This document shows, in pieces, positions 36,237-44,944 of a stretch of 64,000 nt of DNA. The stretch lies in assembly GCF_003403035.1 (NCBI RefSeq), contig NZ_QURN01000007.1, positions 62,001 to 126,000 on the forward strand, in the 5' to 3' direction. Under the pieces are notes generated by a model that did not search any database, had not been told where the DNA came from, and was given only the letters and a program-made list of their open reading frames with translations. The position numbers and the translations under genes are program-made. The stretch is from Mesorhizobium denitrificans (GTDB lineage Bacteria; Pseudomonadota; Alphaproteobacteria; Rhizobiales; Rhizobiaceae). Every line of letters begins with the position of its first letter. The first letter of the stretch is position 1.

Positions 36237-36635
36237 TTATGTGTTCGGCTCAAGAAATCGAAGGGCTGCCGAAACCAATCGCAACTGCTCATTAGTTATC
36301 GCTTCCCATTCTCCGAGATGTTTTAGAATTTCTGGGATGTGCTTAGCGGCGATTTTCCCGATTGCGCTTCCTGCATTCCGTGCAAGTGCATCTTCAATTT
36401 GGAGTTCCGTGAGTTGTAGTATGCGGCAACCAAGGAACGAGTCGCCAGCATGTAACCATGGGTGATCTGTCTGATTAATTGGAAAGCATGGCGCAAAATG
36501 AGATCTGCTATTGATGCGAAGAAACCAGCCGCGCTGTGGTTCTATGCACGCAACCATTTTAGGGCGCGGTTTGTTCTTATTTACGACGCTTTCAGAATCT
36601 CGATGATTGAGCACGTCCAACGGACGTAGCTTCAT
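36237..36635 (-). CDS. Candidate toxin partner of Panacea antitoxin
   Basis: A 132-aa protein whose start overlaps the stop of the Panacea-domain gene by four bases (ATGA), the usual layout of a toxin-antitoxin pair. The N-terminal third has KNKPRPKMVACI and later LGCRILQLTELQIEDAL, which recall the beta-barrel and C-terminal helix of PemK/MazF-like endoribonucleases, though the similarity is weak. The local base composition is visibly more AT-rich than the flanking genes, fitting transfer. It sits 2 bp from the convergent DUF6665 gene. The toxin role rests mostly on context. Confidence 0.6.
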   Translation of the reverse strand: MKLRPLDVLNHRDSESVVNKNKPRPKMVACIEPQRGWFLRINSRSHFAPCFPINQTDHPWLHAGDSFLGCRILQLTELQIEDALARNAGSAIGKIAAKHIPEILKHLGEWEAITNEQLRLVSAALRFLEPNT

Positions 36636-37177
36636 AAGACAGCGTACCGGGCAGTTTCGCGCAATTCTCTCACTTTTGCGCTCTGATCAGGGCCGTTATC
36701 GAGCATATCAGCGTAGTCCATCATTCCAAAATTAGCGCGTTCCCAATCTCGGCCATGCGTCGCGGCAGTGCGGTCCGTAAAGTTCATTGAGCGGGAGAGA
36801 CTAAAGCCTTCCTCCAAGGCTAGAATGTCGCTCCGAGAAAGGATGTCCATGTTTGGAGCGGCGTTTCCCTTGAGTTTAAGGCGATAGCCTTCCAGTTCCC
36901 AAGGAACTATACGATCTTGCAATTCCGCGATGATTAGCGGCTCACTTTTAGCAAGCTCATAGATTTCCAAGGGTACCGGACCGTAATTCATTGCTTTATA
37001 CCGCGCACCAAAAATCGGGCGCAGATGCCTATTGAGGTGATACTTGTCAGCGAAATAGCAGGCTTTCAGAAGCGTATGCAGATCAAGCGGAGACTGCTGC
37101 GTAAGCATCCAATGGAGCGCAGTGCGAGCTTTCTCGGGAGAGAACCTAAACCTGATTTCGGGCATACCCATAGGCAT
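36632..37177 (-). CDS. Panacea-domain (SocA-like/DUF4065) antitoxin
   Basis: A protein of about 181 aa with the Panacea hallmarks: helical LLKACYFADKYHLN, then PIFGARYKAMNYGPVPLEIY, around residues 30-75. Panacea proteins neutralise very different toxins encoded next to them, which fits the overlapping downstream gene. Three alternative ATG codons (37177, 37171, 37165) lie within 13 bp and none has a clear ribosome site, so the exact start is open. The extended frame up to 37354 overlaps ychF and is unlikely. AT-richer than the surroundings, as is its partner. Confidence 0.8.
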   Translation of the reverse strand: MPMGMPEIRFRFSPEKARTALHWMLTQQSPLDLHTLLKACYFADKYHLNRHLRPIFGARYKAMNYGPVPLEIYELAKSEPLIIAELQDRIVPWELEGYRLKLKGNAAPNMDILSRSDILALEEGFSLSRSMNFTDRTAATHGRDWERANFGMMDYADMLDNGPDQSAKVRELRETARYAVL

Positions 37178-37232
37178 AATATAGAAGATTAGTTTGGATG
37201 TCGCAAATTGCGCAAAAGGAAGCTCGAATCCA

Positions 37233-38336
37233 TCAGGTATTAAACTTGAAGAGCATGACGTCGCCGTCCTGCACGACATATTCCTTGCCTTCGTCGCGGG
37301 CCTTGCCTGCTTCCTTCGCCGGGACTTCGCCGCCAAGCGTGACGAAATCCTCATAGGCGATGGTTTGGGCGCGGATGAAGCCGCGCTCGAAATCCGTATG
37401 GATTACGCCAGCCGCCTGCGGTGCCTTCGTGCCCTTCACGATGGTCCAAGCGCGCGTTTCCTTCGGGCCTGCTGTGAAATAGGTAATGAGGTGCAGCAGG
37501 TCGTAACCGGCGCGGATGAGGCGGTCGAGGCCCGGTTCCTCAAGACCCATTGCCTCAAGGAATTCCCTCGCTTCATCGTCCGCAAGCTGCGCGACCTGAG
37601 CTTCGATCTCGGCAGAAATGATGACCACCGATGCGCCCTGCTTCGCGGCCATCTCTTCAACGGCTTTGGTGTAGCTGTTGCCCGTGGCGGCATCGGCTTC
37701 AGCAACGTTGCAGACATAGAGAACCGGATGCGAGGTGAGCAGGTTCAGCCCTTCCAGAAGGCGGACCTCAGCGGGATCGAGGTCTTTGCGCAGCACGCGA
37801 ACCGGCTTGCCCTCCTGAAGCAGCGCGAGCGCGCGCTCCATGATCGGCAATTGCTCCATGCTCTCCTTGTCCTTGCCCTGCGCGCGCTTGCGGGTGTTGG
37901 TAATGCGGCGCTCAAGGCTGTCGAGGTCTGCCAGCATGAGTTCGGTTTCGACAGTATCGGCATCCGCAACGGGATCGATGCGACCCTCGACATGGGTGAT
38001 GTCGTCATTTTCGAAGCAGCGCAACACATGCACGATGGCGTCTACCTCGCGGATGTTGGCGAGGAACTGGTTGCCAAGCCCTTCGCCCTTGGACGCACCG
38101 CGCACGAGCCCGGCGATGTCCACGAAGGAAATGCGGGTCGGGATAATTTCCTTCGAACCGGCGATCTTGGCGATCTTGGCCTGGCGCGGGTCCGGCACGG
38201 CTACCTCGCCTGTGTTCGGCTCGATGGTGCAGAACGGATAGTTTGCCGCCTGCGCAGCCGCCGTGCGCGTCAGTGCGTTGAAAAGCGTCGATTTGCCAAC
38301 GTTGGGCAAGCCAACGATGCCGCATTTGAAACCCAT
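37233..38336 (-). CDS. ychF: Redox-regulated GTPase/ATPase YchF (OLA1 family)
   Basis: A 367-aa P-loop protein of the Obg superfamily that prefers ATP and binds ribosomes. G1 is GLPNVGKSTLFNAL at the N-terminus, then DIAGLVRGASKGEGLGNQFL; the noncanonical G4 region NVAEADAATG lies near 200. The C-terminal TGS domain contains ETRAWTIVKGTKAPQAAGVIH and ends EYVVQDGDVMLFKFNT, exactly as in family members. Start ATG 38336. It is flanked by two toxin-antitoxin type modules on the same strand. Confidence 0.97.
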   Translation of the reverse strand: MGFKCGIVGLPNVGKSTLFNALTRTAAAQAANYPFCTIEPNTGEVAVPDPRQAKIAKIAGSKEIIPTRISFVDIAGLVRGASKGEGLGNQFLANIREVDAIVHVLRCFENDDITHVEGRIDPVADADTVETELMLADLDSLERRITNTRKRAQGKDKESMEQLPIMERALALLQEGKPVRVLRKDLDPAEVRLLEGLNLLTSHPVLYVCNVAEADAATGNSYTKAVEEMAAKQGASVVIISAEIEAQVAQLADDEAREFLEAMGLEEPGLDRLIRAGYDLLHLITYFTAGPKETRAWTIVKGTKAPQAAGVIHTDFERGFIRAQTIAYEDFVTLGGEVPAKEAGKARDEGKEYVVQDGDVMLFKFNT

Positions 38337-38346
38337 GATGGTGATC

Positions 38347-38796
38347 CTATCGGGAAACCAGAATTTGCTCTGGCGTATGGGCGAAGGGACTAACGATCGT
38401 CAAGCCTTCAATCTTCTGTTCGTCCTGAAGGTCTTCCGACAGAAAGTGCGTGCAGCCAAGATTCAAGGCCGAAGCGAGAAGCAGACAGTCCCACCAGGAA
38501 TAGTGGTATTTGAGGTGAAGGGTACGAGCCTCCTCCATTTCCCAGATCGAAAGCGGGTAGTTGCCCATTGATGAGAATTGGCCGACGACAGAAAAGACCT
38601 GCTCGACCGTGGCCAGCCACTTCTTCGACAACAGAACGTTGGTGACTTCGTTAAGTACCTGAAGATTCAGGACAGCTTGCTGGAAAATCGCGAGTTGGCG
38701 CAGCCATTCGCGCGAGCGCAGCATCTTTTCGGGATCTTTGCGGTCGTGCGAATAGAGAATGACATTGGTATCGACAAATACTTTAACGGCGGGCAT
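38347..38796 (-). CDS. PIN-domain toxin (VapC-like)
   Basis: A 149-aa PIN-domain ribonuclease. The acidic metal-binding residues are visible: D9 in FVDTNVILYS, E50 in QVLNEVTNVLL, D103 in YSWWDCLLLAS and D122 in FLSEDL. VapC toxins cut tRNA or rRNA. The start overlaps the antitoxin gene by 14 bp, so translation is coupled. Intact catalytic residues suggest an active toxin. Its end lies 10 bp upstream of the ychF start on the same strand. Confidence 0.85.
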   Translation of the reverse strand: MPAVKVFVDTNVILYSHDRKDPEKMLRSREWLRQLAIFQQAVLNLQVLNEVTNVLLSKKWLATVEQVFSVVGQFSSMGNYPLSIWEMEEARTLHLKYHYSWWDCLLLASALNLGCTHFLSEDLQDEQKIEGLTIVSPFAHTPEQILVSR

Positions 38797-39040
38797 TGCG
38801 CTCTTCCGCAGTCGGCATTTTTCCGTTGTCGCTTACGTCCCAAAGGGGCAGCGACCATAATTTTTCCAGTGCTTCCAATTGCTCGTTGCGCTTTTGGGTC
38901 GCGGAATGAACCGCATCTGCCTCAATCTTCTCGCGGGCGGCTTCGGCCAGATATTTGGATACACTCTTGCCGGCCTTGGCTGCAGCAATGCGGGTCTGGC
39001 TGGCCAGTTCGTCGTCCATCGAAATGGTAATGTTGCGCAT
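38783..39040 (-). CDS. VapB-like antitoxin
   Basis: An 85-aa protein with a ribbon-helix-helix type N-terminus (MRNITISMDDELASQTRIAA) that would bind the operator, followed by a charged C-terminal half expected to wrap the PIN toxin. It precedes and overlaps the toxin gene as usual for vapBC. A likely autoregulatory operator lies just upstream at 39051-39073. Confidence 0.78.
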   Translation of the reverse strand: MRNITISMDDELASQTRIAAAKAGKSVSKYLAEAAREKIEADAVHSATQKRNEQLEALEKLWSLPLWDVSDNGKMPTAEERNARR

Positions 39041-39050
39041 GATATTATCT

Positions 39051-39073
39051 CACGAAAACACGGAGTTCGTGTT
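39051..39073 (-). promoter_or_regulatory. Possible autoregulatory operator of the vapBC-like pair
   Basis: AACACG and CGTGTT (39057-39062 and 39068-39073) form a perfect inverted repeat, with a second overlapping pair CACGAA/TTCGTG. It sits 11-33 bp upstream of the antitoxin start in an AT-rich promoter-like stretch, where a ribbon-helix-helix protein would bind. Confidence 0.4.
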
Positions 39074-39113
39074 ATCTTATTTATAGGCTGCGCGCCCGTA
39101 ATACAAGTGCGCG

Positions 39114-39815
39114 CTAATCTTTGCCGAGCAGCTTTTTGAGCATCGCGGCCATAGGCCCGGTTTCCGGGAGCTTGACCTGCGGCTTTTGGGGACGCGCCTG
39201 GCGGATGTGGCTTTGGGCCGCCTTTTCGGGCTTTGGTGCGCCGACATTGCTGCCGACAGCTAGCGAAATCTTGTTCATGAAGCCGTTGTCTTCGCCCTTG
39301 GCGAGCATATCGGCACTGTCGGCGATGGATTGCAGAAGCGGGTCGAGCCAGTTCTGATCGGCTTTGGAGAAGTCACCCAGCACGTAACCGTGGACAAGCT
39401 CTTTGGCGCCGGGATGACCGACGCCTATGCGCACACGGCGATAGTCGTTTGCGATGTGCTGGTCGATTGAGCGGATGCCATTGTGACCGCCTGCGCTTCC
39501 GCCGATCTTGATGCGGACCTTGCCCGCCGCCAGATCGATTTCGTCATACAGGACGGTGACGGCGGAGGGTTCCAACTTATAGAAGCGCATGGCTTCACCG
39601 ACCGACTGGCCGGAAAGGTTCATGAAGGTCGAGGGCTTGAGCAGGAGAATTTTCTCGCCGCCGAGCCTGCCTTCGGCGATTTCGCCCTGAAACTTTTTGG
39701 TCCAGGGGGAAAAGGAATGGCGGCGGGCAATTGCGTCCGCCGCCATGAACCCGACATTGTGCCGGTTGTTCGCATATTTCGCACCGGGATTACCGAGACC
39801 CGCAAAGATGAGCAT
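39114..39815 (-). CDS. pth: Peptidyl-tRNA hydrolase
   Basis: A 233-aa hydrolase that frees tRNA from stalled peptidyl-tRNA. The N-terminal motif GNPGAKYANNRHNVGFMA carries the catalytic His; the later IGGSAGGHNGIRSID and HPGAKELVHGYVL are diagnostic. About 45 C-terminal residues beyond the enzyme core are basic and proline-rich, a common feature of alphaproteobacterial Pth. It follows rplY with a 27-bp gap, the usual rplY-pth order. Confidence 0.96.
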   Translation of the reverse strand: MLIFAGLGNPGAKYANNRHNVGFMAADAIARRHSFSPWTKKFQGEIAEGRLGGEKILLLKPSTFMNLSGQSVGEAMRFYKLEPSAVTVLYDEIDLAAGKVRIKIGGSAGGHNGIRSIDQHIANDYRRVRIGVGHPGAKELVHGYVLGDFSKADQNWLDPLLQSIADSADMLAKGEDNGFMNKISLAVGSNVGAPKPEKAAQSHIRQARPQKPQVKLPETGPMAAMLKKLLGKD

Positions 39816-39842
39816 CGCAGAAACCTCCGGCGTGGAGGAGGA

Positions 39843-40463
39843 TTATTCCTCCTTGGCTCCAGCTTCAGGAGAGGCGTTGTCTTCCGATGCCTGGGCCGAG
39901 GTGCCAGCAATGGTGGCAATGGTGAAATCGCGGTCGGAAATGACCGGCTTCACGCCCTTAGGCAGCTTCACAGCCGAAATGTGGATCGAATCGCCGATGT
40001 CGGCGCCGTCCAGATCGACCGTGATGAATTCCGGAATGGAATCAGCCGGGCAGTGGAATTCAACTTCGTGACGAACGATGTTGAGCGTGCCGCCACGCTT
40101 GATGCCGGGGGACTTCTCTTCATTGATGAAGTGAACCGGGACCTGAACGTTGACTTCGGTATTCTTGCCGACGCGCAGGAAATCCACGTGGAGCGGGAAA
40201 TCCTTGACCGGGTCAAGCTGATAGTCCTTGGGGAGGACACGGATCTTCTTGCCGTCAACGTCGATCGTGGCAACCGTCGTCAGGAAGCCGCCGCCGTGAA
40301 TCTTGTAGAAGATGTCCTTATAGGACAGCGCAATTGCAAGGGGTGCTTGCTTGTCGCCGTAAATAACGGCTGGCACTTTACCATCGCGACGAACTGCACG
40401 GGCGGACCCCTTACCGACCTGTTCGCGCGCTTCGGCCTTGAGCTCGTAAGTGTCGTGGCTCAT
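39843..40463 (-). CDS. rplY: 50S ribosomal protein L25 (general stress protein CTC type)
   Basis: A 206-aa long form of L25 that binds 5S rRNA, with the N-terminal L25 domain ([20 protein letters not shown]) and the C-terminal TL5/CTC beta domain ([20 protein letters not shown]). The tail after residue 185 is acidic and alanine-rich. Start ATG 40463. Cotranscribed with pth; separated from prs by a gap with a terminator-like hairpin. Confidence 0.96.
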   Translation of the reverse strand: MSHDTYELKAEAREQVGKGSARAVRRDGKVPAVIYGDKQAPLAIALSYKDIFYKIHGGGFLTTVATIDVDGKKIRVLPKDYQLDPVKDFPLHVDFLRVGKNTEVNVQVPVHFINEEKSPGIKRGGTLNIVRHEVEFHCPADSIPEFITVDLDGADIGDSIHISAVKLPKGVKPVISDRDFTIATIAGTSAQASEDNASPEAGAKEE

Positions 40464-40529
40464 GGTTTTTCCTTTTCGCGTTGTATGGAGCGTTTGCGGT
40501 TTGGCGCTGGCCGTTCCGTAAACGTCGAA

Positions 40530-40549
40530 AGCCGCCGGATAGGGCGGCT
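40530..40549 (-). terminator. Hairpin after prs
   Basis: AGCCGCC and GGCGGCT form a perfect 7-bp stem with a 6-nt loop; on the minus strand it is followed by TTTC. It lies 82 bp past the prs stop and 67 bp before the rplY start, so it probably ends the prs transcript. Confidence 0.55.
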
Positions 40550-40630
40550 CTCATCCGCGTTGCCTCCAAGGGTGTCTACGCGGGTGGCGGCTGCATATAG
40601 GAAGTGGCGCGAAAGCGCAAGTTCTCGCGA

Positions 40631-41566
40631 TCAGTCGAACAGGCTGGAGACGGATTCTTCCAGTGCCGTGCGCGAAATTGCCTCGCCGATCAACTCCGCG
40701 ATGGAAACGACGCGGATGTTGTGGGCGTCCATGACAGCCTGCGTGGGCTGGATCGAGTCGGTGATGACAAGTTCCTGCAGCTTCGAGCCGGTGATGCGTG
40801 CAACCGCGCCGCCCGACAGAACGCCGTGGGTGATATAGGCGGTGACGCTGGCCGCACCTGCTTCGAGCAGAGCGTCAGCGGCGTTGCAGAGCGTGCCGCC
40901 GGAATCGACGATATCGTCAAACAACAAGCAATCCTTGCCGTGGACTTCACCGATAATGTTCATGACTTCGGATTGGCCGGGCTGGTCGCGGCGCTTGTCT
41001 ACGATGGCGAGCGGAGCGTCCAAACGCTTTGCGAGCGCGCGGGCACGCACCACGCCGCCGACATCCGGCGAAACGACCATGACGTTGTTGATCTGCTTGT
41101 ATTTGGCCTTCACGTCGCGCGCCATGACGGGAACGGAGAAGAGATTGTCCACCGGCGTATCAAAGAAGCCTTGAATCTGACCGGCATGCAGGTCCAGCGT
41201 GAGCACGCGGTAGCAGCCCGCGCGGGTGATCATATTCGCGACCAGCTTCGCGGAGATGGGCGTGCGGCCTGCCGAGCGGCGATCCTGCCGCGCATAGCCG
41301 AAATAGGGGATGACCGCCGTGATGCGCCGCGCAGATGAGCGCATGAACGCATCGGCCATGATGAGCAGTTCCATCAGGTGATCGTTGGTCGGGAACGAAG
41401 TGGACTGGAGGATGAAAACATCCTCGCCGCGCACGTTCTCCTGAATCTCAACGAATATTTCCTGATCCGCGAAGCGTTTGACCGTCGCTTTGCCGAGCGG
41501 AATGTTGAGATATCGGGCGACCGCCTCGGCCAGCACCCGGTTCGAATTGCCCGCGAAAAGTTTCAT
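40631..41566 (-). CDS. prs: Ribose-phosphate pyrophosphokinase
   Basis: Makes PRPP from ribose 5-phosphate and ATP. A class I enzyme of about 310 aa. The flag and ATP region includes [33 protein letters not shown] holds the metal-binding His, and the PRPP loop is [13 protein letters not shown]. The start ATG 41566 has AGGGAACTTGC upstream; a longer frame to 41632 lacks family likeness. A monocistronic unit by its terminator. Confidence 0.96.
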   Translation of the reverse strand: MKLFAGNSNRVLAEAVARYLNIPLGKATVKRFADQEIFVEIQENVRGEDVFILQSTSFPTNDHLMELLIMADAFMRSSARRITAVIPYFGYARQDRRSAGRTPISAKLVANMITRAGCYRVLTLDLHAGQIQGFFDTPVDNLFSVPVMARDVKAKYKQINNVMVVSPDVGGVVRARALAKRLDAPLAIVDKRRDQPGQSEVMNIIGEVHGKDCLLFDDIVDSGGTLCNAADALLEAGAASVTAYITHGVLSGGAVARITGSKLQELVITDSIQPTQAVMDAHNIRVVSIAELIGEAISRTALEESVSSLFD

Positions 41567-41694
41567 GCAAGTTCCCTGGCGTGGTCCGCTCGGATAATGG
41601 GCGGCTTTTAGCGCTGTTGCGCTGCAATGCAAGCACCGTAGTTGGGAATCTCACCTGAATTACATCAGTAAGTACTAATATAATTGATGAGATC

Positions 41695-42846
41695 TTATTT
41701 TACGATCAGTTCGAGGTCGTAGCGTGACAGGGGTTTTGGAGCGCCTTCGGTCGTCAAATAGGTGCGTCCGAGCGTCATTGCAGTTTCGGTTTCCGAATCC
41801 ATGATAATCATATGCGCAAAAAGTGTCATGTCGGGCGTGATGGGCTCGGGATTGCCCTGATAGAACATCGGCATATCCATCCATGACGGAGTGAACCGCG
41901 CGCCGAGCGAATAGCCACAGGCGTTCAGCCGGTGTCGGGTGAGGCCATGCGCTTCGAGCGTGCGGGCATGTGCGTCGAACACATCGCCAAACGTGTTGCC
42001 GGGCACCATCGCCTTTTCGACGGCCAACAGCGCATCGCGCGAGGCGTCGAACAATTCCTGATGGCGCTTGCTGACCTTGCCAATGAGCACAGTTCGCATC
42101 ATGGCGGCGTGATAATGGTGGAACACGCCAGCCCATTCGAGCGTGAGCTGATCGTTCTTGGTCAGCTTGCGGCGTCCGGCCTTGTAGCGGCAGAGCAGGG
42201 CGTCGATGCCCGACCCGATGATGAATTCATTGGCTGGATAATCGCCGCCGCCCTCGAAAACCGCCCCCTGCATGACGGCGAGGATTTTCCCCTCGTCCGC
42301 ACCCTGCTTGATGATCTTGAGAGCAGCCTCCAGCGCATTATCGGCCAGTTCAGCGGCCTTTTCGGCCTTTTTGATTTCGGCAGGGCTTTTGAAAAGCCGC
42401 AAACGGGACACGATGCCGGATGCATCGACGATCTGGCCGAATGTTTTCAGTTGTTCGTCCAGAAGCTGGCCGTTGCGTGCCGTCAGGCCATGCGTGTCGT
42501 ATTCGACACCGATGCGCATACCGAGCAAGCCAAGATCATTGAGCAGGTTGCGCAGATCCATTGCCGGATTGGCATCGGCGCGATCAGTCCAAACCGTTAT
42601 ACTTTCAATGATGGAGGTGTTCCTCGCTTGTCGCAAATCCGCAGAGCGGGTCAGCAGAAACATCGATCCATCGGCCTTGACGACGAGGCTTTGAAAAAAA
42701 CAGAAGCCAAACGTGTCATAGCCGGTGAGCCAGTACATGCTCTCCTGCGCGAACAGCAGGATGGCATCCAGCTTCTTGTCCGCCATTTCCAGAACGAGCC
42801 GGTCGCGGCGGGCGTCAAATTCGGCGCGCTCAAAGTGTAGAGCCAT
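41695..42846 (-). CDS. M24 family protein with altered metal site (DoeA/EutD-like subgroup)
   Basis: A 383-aa pita-bread-fold protein with creatinase N-terminal domain. In the M24 core the usual metal ligands are changed: the normally aspartate-bearing segment reads LEWAGVFHHYHAAMMRT, and the usual GHGIG reads GYSLG. This pattern resembles the ectoine-hydrolase (DoeA/EutD) type subgroup rather than aminopeptidase P. The start ATG 42846 shares one base with the pgeF stop (TGATG). It may hydrolyse a non-peptide amide, which is inference. The housekeeping neighbourhood gives no hint of substrate. Confidence 0.75.
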   Translation of the reverse strand: MALHFERAEFDARRDRLVLEMADKKLDAILLFAQESMYWLTGYDTFGFCFFQSLVVKADGSMFLLTRSADLRQARNTSIIESITVWTDRADANPAMDLRNLLNDLGLLGMRIGVEYDTHGLTARNGQLLDEQLKTFGQIVDASGIVSRLRLFKSPAEIKKAEKAAELADNALEAALKIIKQGADEGKILAVMQGAVFEGGGDYPANEFIIGSGIDALLCRYKAGRRKLTKNDQLTLEWAGVFHHYHAAMMRTVLIGKVSKRHQELFDASRDALLAVEKAMVPGNTFGDVFDAHARTLEAHGLTRHRLNACGYSLGARFTPSWMDMPMFYQGNPEPITPDMTLFAHMIIMDSETETAMTLGRTYLTTEGAPKPLSRYDLELIVK

Positions 42847-43640
42847 CAATTTTCCTCCAACACGATTGCCGAAATGTGCCGACCGTAATCTGGTTCCTGC
42901 CGATGGGTAGACCGGCGGTAGGAATAGAAGAGCGCGTCGTCAGCATATGTGCAAAGGAAAAGCGCATCCGCTTGCACGCCAGCCTTGCGCAGCCGGTCAA
43001 CGGTATAGGTGTTCAGGTCGAACATGGAATGCCCGGCATTTGCCGCCATGGTGAAATATGCGGCGTTGTCACGGTCCTGATCGATGAAGCGCTCCACAAA
43101 TTCCGGGCCAACCTCATAATTCGCGCTGCTGATCGAGGGGCCGAGCGACGCGCGGATGGATTCGCGGCGAGCGCCAAGCGAAATCATCGCTTCAATCGTG
43201 TTTTCCAGAACGCCGGTGAGCGCGCCTTTCCAGCCTGCATGGGCGGCGCCCACGACACGCGCTTCAGGATCTGCAAAGAGAATCGGGCCGCAATCGGCGC
43301 TGGACGCGCCAACGGCAATGCCGGGACGATCAGTCACCAGCGCATCAACCTTCGGGCGCGGGCCGGTGAAAGGTTCGCGAACCACCACGACATCGGGCGA
43401 GTGCACCTGGTGTGCGCTGAGCAGGGAATCGGTGTCGACGCCCATCCATTTTGCGACGCGGCTGCGATTTTCGCGAACCTTGTCCGGGTCGTCATTTGAG
43501 CCGGTGCCCGTGTTCAAACCGCGATAAATGCCATCGGACACGCCGCCGGTTCGCGTGAAATAGCCGTGCCGGATGCCGGATGTAGCCAGCCCTTCCAGCA
43601 ACGGCGAGACGATGGGTTCGGGTATTGCAGTGGCCGTCAT
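42846..43640 (-). CDS. pgeF: Peptidoglycan editing factor PgeF (YfiH/laccase-domain)
   Basis: A 264-aa cytosolic protein that corrects muropeptides in which L-Ser replaced L-Ala. The catalytic zinc-binding Cys and His are in SSADCGPILFADPEARVVG and AAHAGWKGAL; the early RHGYFTRTGGVSDGIYRGLN is diagnostic. Start ATG 43640. Upstream of it is a 224-bp stretch without a credible gene, then the methyltransferase gene on the same strand. Confidence 0.93.
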   Translation of the reverse strand: MTATAIPEPIVSPLLEGLATSGIRHGYFTRTGGVSDGIYRGLNTGTGSNDDPDKVRENRSRVAKWMGVDTDSLLSAHQVHSPDVVVVREPFTGPRPKVDALVTDRPGIAVGASSADCGPILFADPEARVVGAAHAGWKGALTGVLENTIEAMISLGARRESIRASLGPSISSANYEVGPEFVERFIDQDRDNAAYFTMAANAGHSMFDLNTYTVDRLRKAGVQADALFLCTYADDALFYSYRRSTHRQEPDYGRHISAIVLEEN

Positions 43641-43864
43641 GGCAGGAATACAGCCTCTGTTTTGTCGGTGATTTTATGTATGGCGGCAGGCGGATGAGGG
43701 GTGAGCGGCGAAATGCAAACAGCTCCGCTGGCCGGAGTTGTTTGACGGTTGGGTCGAAACCAGAATGGGGCATTCATGGCGCGTGTTGTGGTCTGCCGGT
43801 GCGCCGCACGTCAAGGCTCGATTGCGCTGCGGAAATGAAATGTGAAGGCCGCACTGTGGACATT

Positions 43865-44944
43865 TCAAGCAAAAGGCGCAGGTGCCTTGCTGGACGAACT
43901 GAATGCCAAAACCTTGAAAAGATTGCCCATTTTGTCAGGACCAGCGAGACGCTCGACCGCTTCGCTCAGTTGTGCACGAATTGCAGGGCCAACGTTCGAT
44001 CCAAGGCGTCCGGCGCGTTCCAGCAAGCCTGTGCGCACCAGAAAATCGCCCTGTGTCGTCATATGTGGGATGAGCCCGACGGCGCGAACTGCAGAGGCGA
44101 GGGCGGCGAAATCGACATGGGTGGTGAGGTCGGCACGACCGGGATTAGCCAGCGGATCATCATATTTATGATCCAGAACGGCTTGCAGCGTGTCGCCAAG
44201 ACCGGGTTCAAGATGGCCGTAGTCGATGAACAGCGCCGCGCCGCTTTGCTCGGCGATATCCTGCGCGATGTGCTGCATCAGGGATGAGCGGGCGGGAGAT
44301 GCCTCGAAGACTGTGCCGGGTGGCGCGCTGGCAGCTTCAGGCGGCAGGAGGTCCGTATCAATGCTGCCGGAGCCAGCAACGAAAACGAGCTCATCTTGAT
44401 CGTTGAGGCCAACGCAGCGCTCGCGCCAGTCTTGCTCTGTGAGAATATATTGACGAGTGGGGAGCGCGTCGAACAACTCATTGCCGACGATGAGCAAAGG
44501 GCCAGCGGGCAACTCAGACATGGCCTTATGCCATGTGGGCGTGACGCCAGCCGATTCCAGCGTTTGCTGCTGGATTTTGGTAAGGCGCGGGCTGGCCTCG
44601 ATGAGGTGCACCGTGGAATTGGCGAACAGATCGGGCGCAATCTGCGCGACGGTGCGCAAAATGTCCTTCATCAGCGTTCCGCGCCCCGGACCGATTTCGG
44701 CTAGGATCGTGCCGCGCGGCTCTCCCAAATCGCGCCATGCAGCGGCAAGCCATGCACCGATCAACTCGCCGAACATCTGGCTGATTTCCGGCGCGGTGAT
44801 GAAATCGCCGTCACGGCCAAAGGGTTGGCGCGTCGTGTAATAGCCGTGCTCGGGGTCGAACAGGCACAGCGCCATGTAGTCGCTGACGGGCAGGGGGCCG
44901 GTGGCGCGGATCAGCCCCGCGATTTTTGATGCCAGCGCGTTCAT
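43865..44944 (-). CDS. SAM-dependent methyltransferase, MidA/NDUFAF7 family
   Basis: A 359-aa methyltransferase of the family whose mitochondrial member methylates an arginine in complex I. The N-terminal [20 protein letters not shown] and the SAM-binding [15 protein letters not shown] are typical; the C-terminal [20 protein letters not shown] follows. The start ATG 44944 overlaps the lgt stop (ATGA), fixing it over an upstream in-frame start. In Rhizobiales lgt, this gene and pgeF form a conserved run, as here. Confidence 0.92.
   Translation of the reverse strand: MNALASKIAGLIRATGPLPVSDYMALCLFDPEHGYYTTRQPFGRDGDFITAPEISQMFGELIGAWLAAAWRDLGEPRGTILAEIGPGRGTLMKDILRTVAQIAPDLFANSTVHLIEASPRLTKIQQQTLESAGVTPTWHKAMSELPAGPLLIVGNELFDALPTRQYILTEQDWRERCVGLNDQDELVFVAGSGSIDTDLLPPEAASAPPGTVFEASPARSSLMQHIAQDIAEQSGAALFIDYGHLEPGLGDTLQAVLDHKYDDPLANPGRADLTTHVDFAALASAVRAVGLIPHMTTQGDFLVRTGLLERAGRLGSNVGPAIRAQLSEAVERLAGPDKMGNLFKVLAFSSSSKAPAPFA

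Noticed and set aside
39483-40838. A 451-codon plus-strand frame spanning pth, rplY and prs
   Set aside because: It crosses three well-supported minus-strand genes and their gaps, so it cannot be one real gene.
43641-43864. Possible small gene between pgeF and the methyltransferase
   Set aside because: Short frames exist on both strands but have no ribosome site or family likeness.
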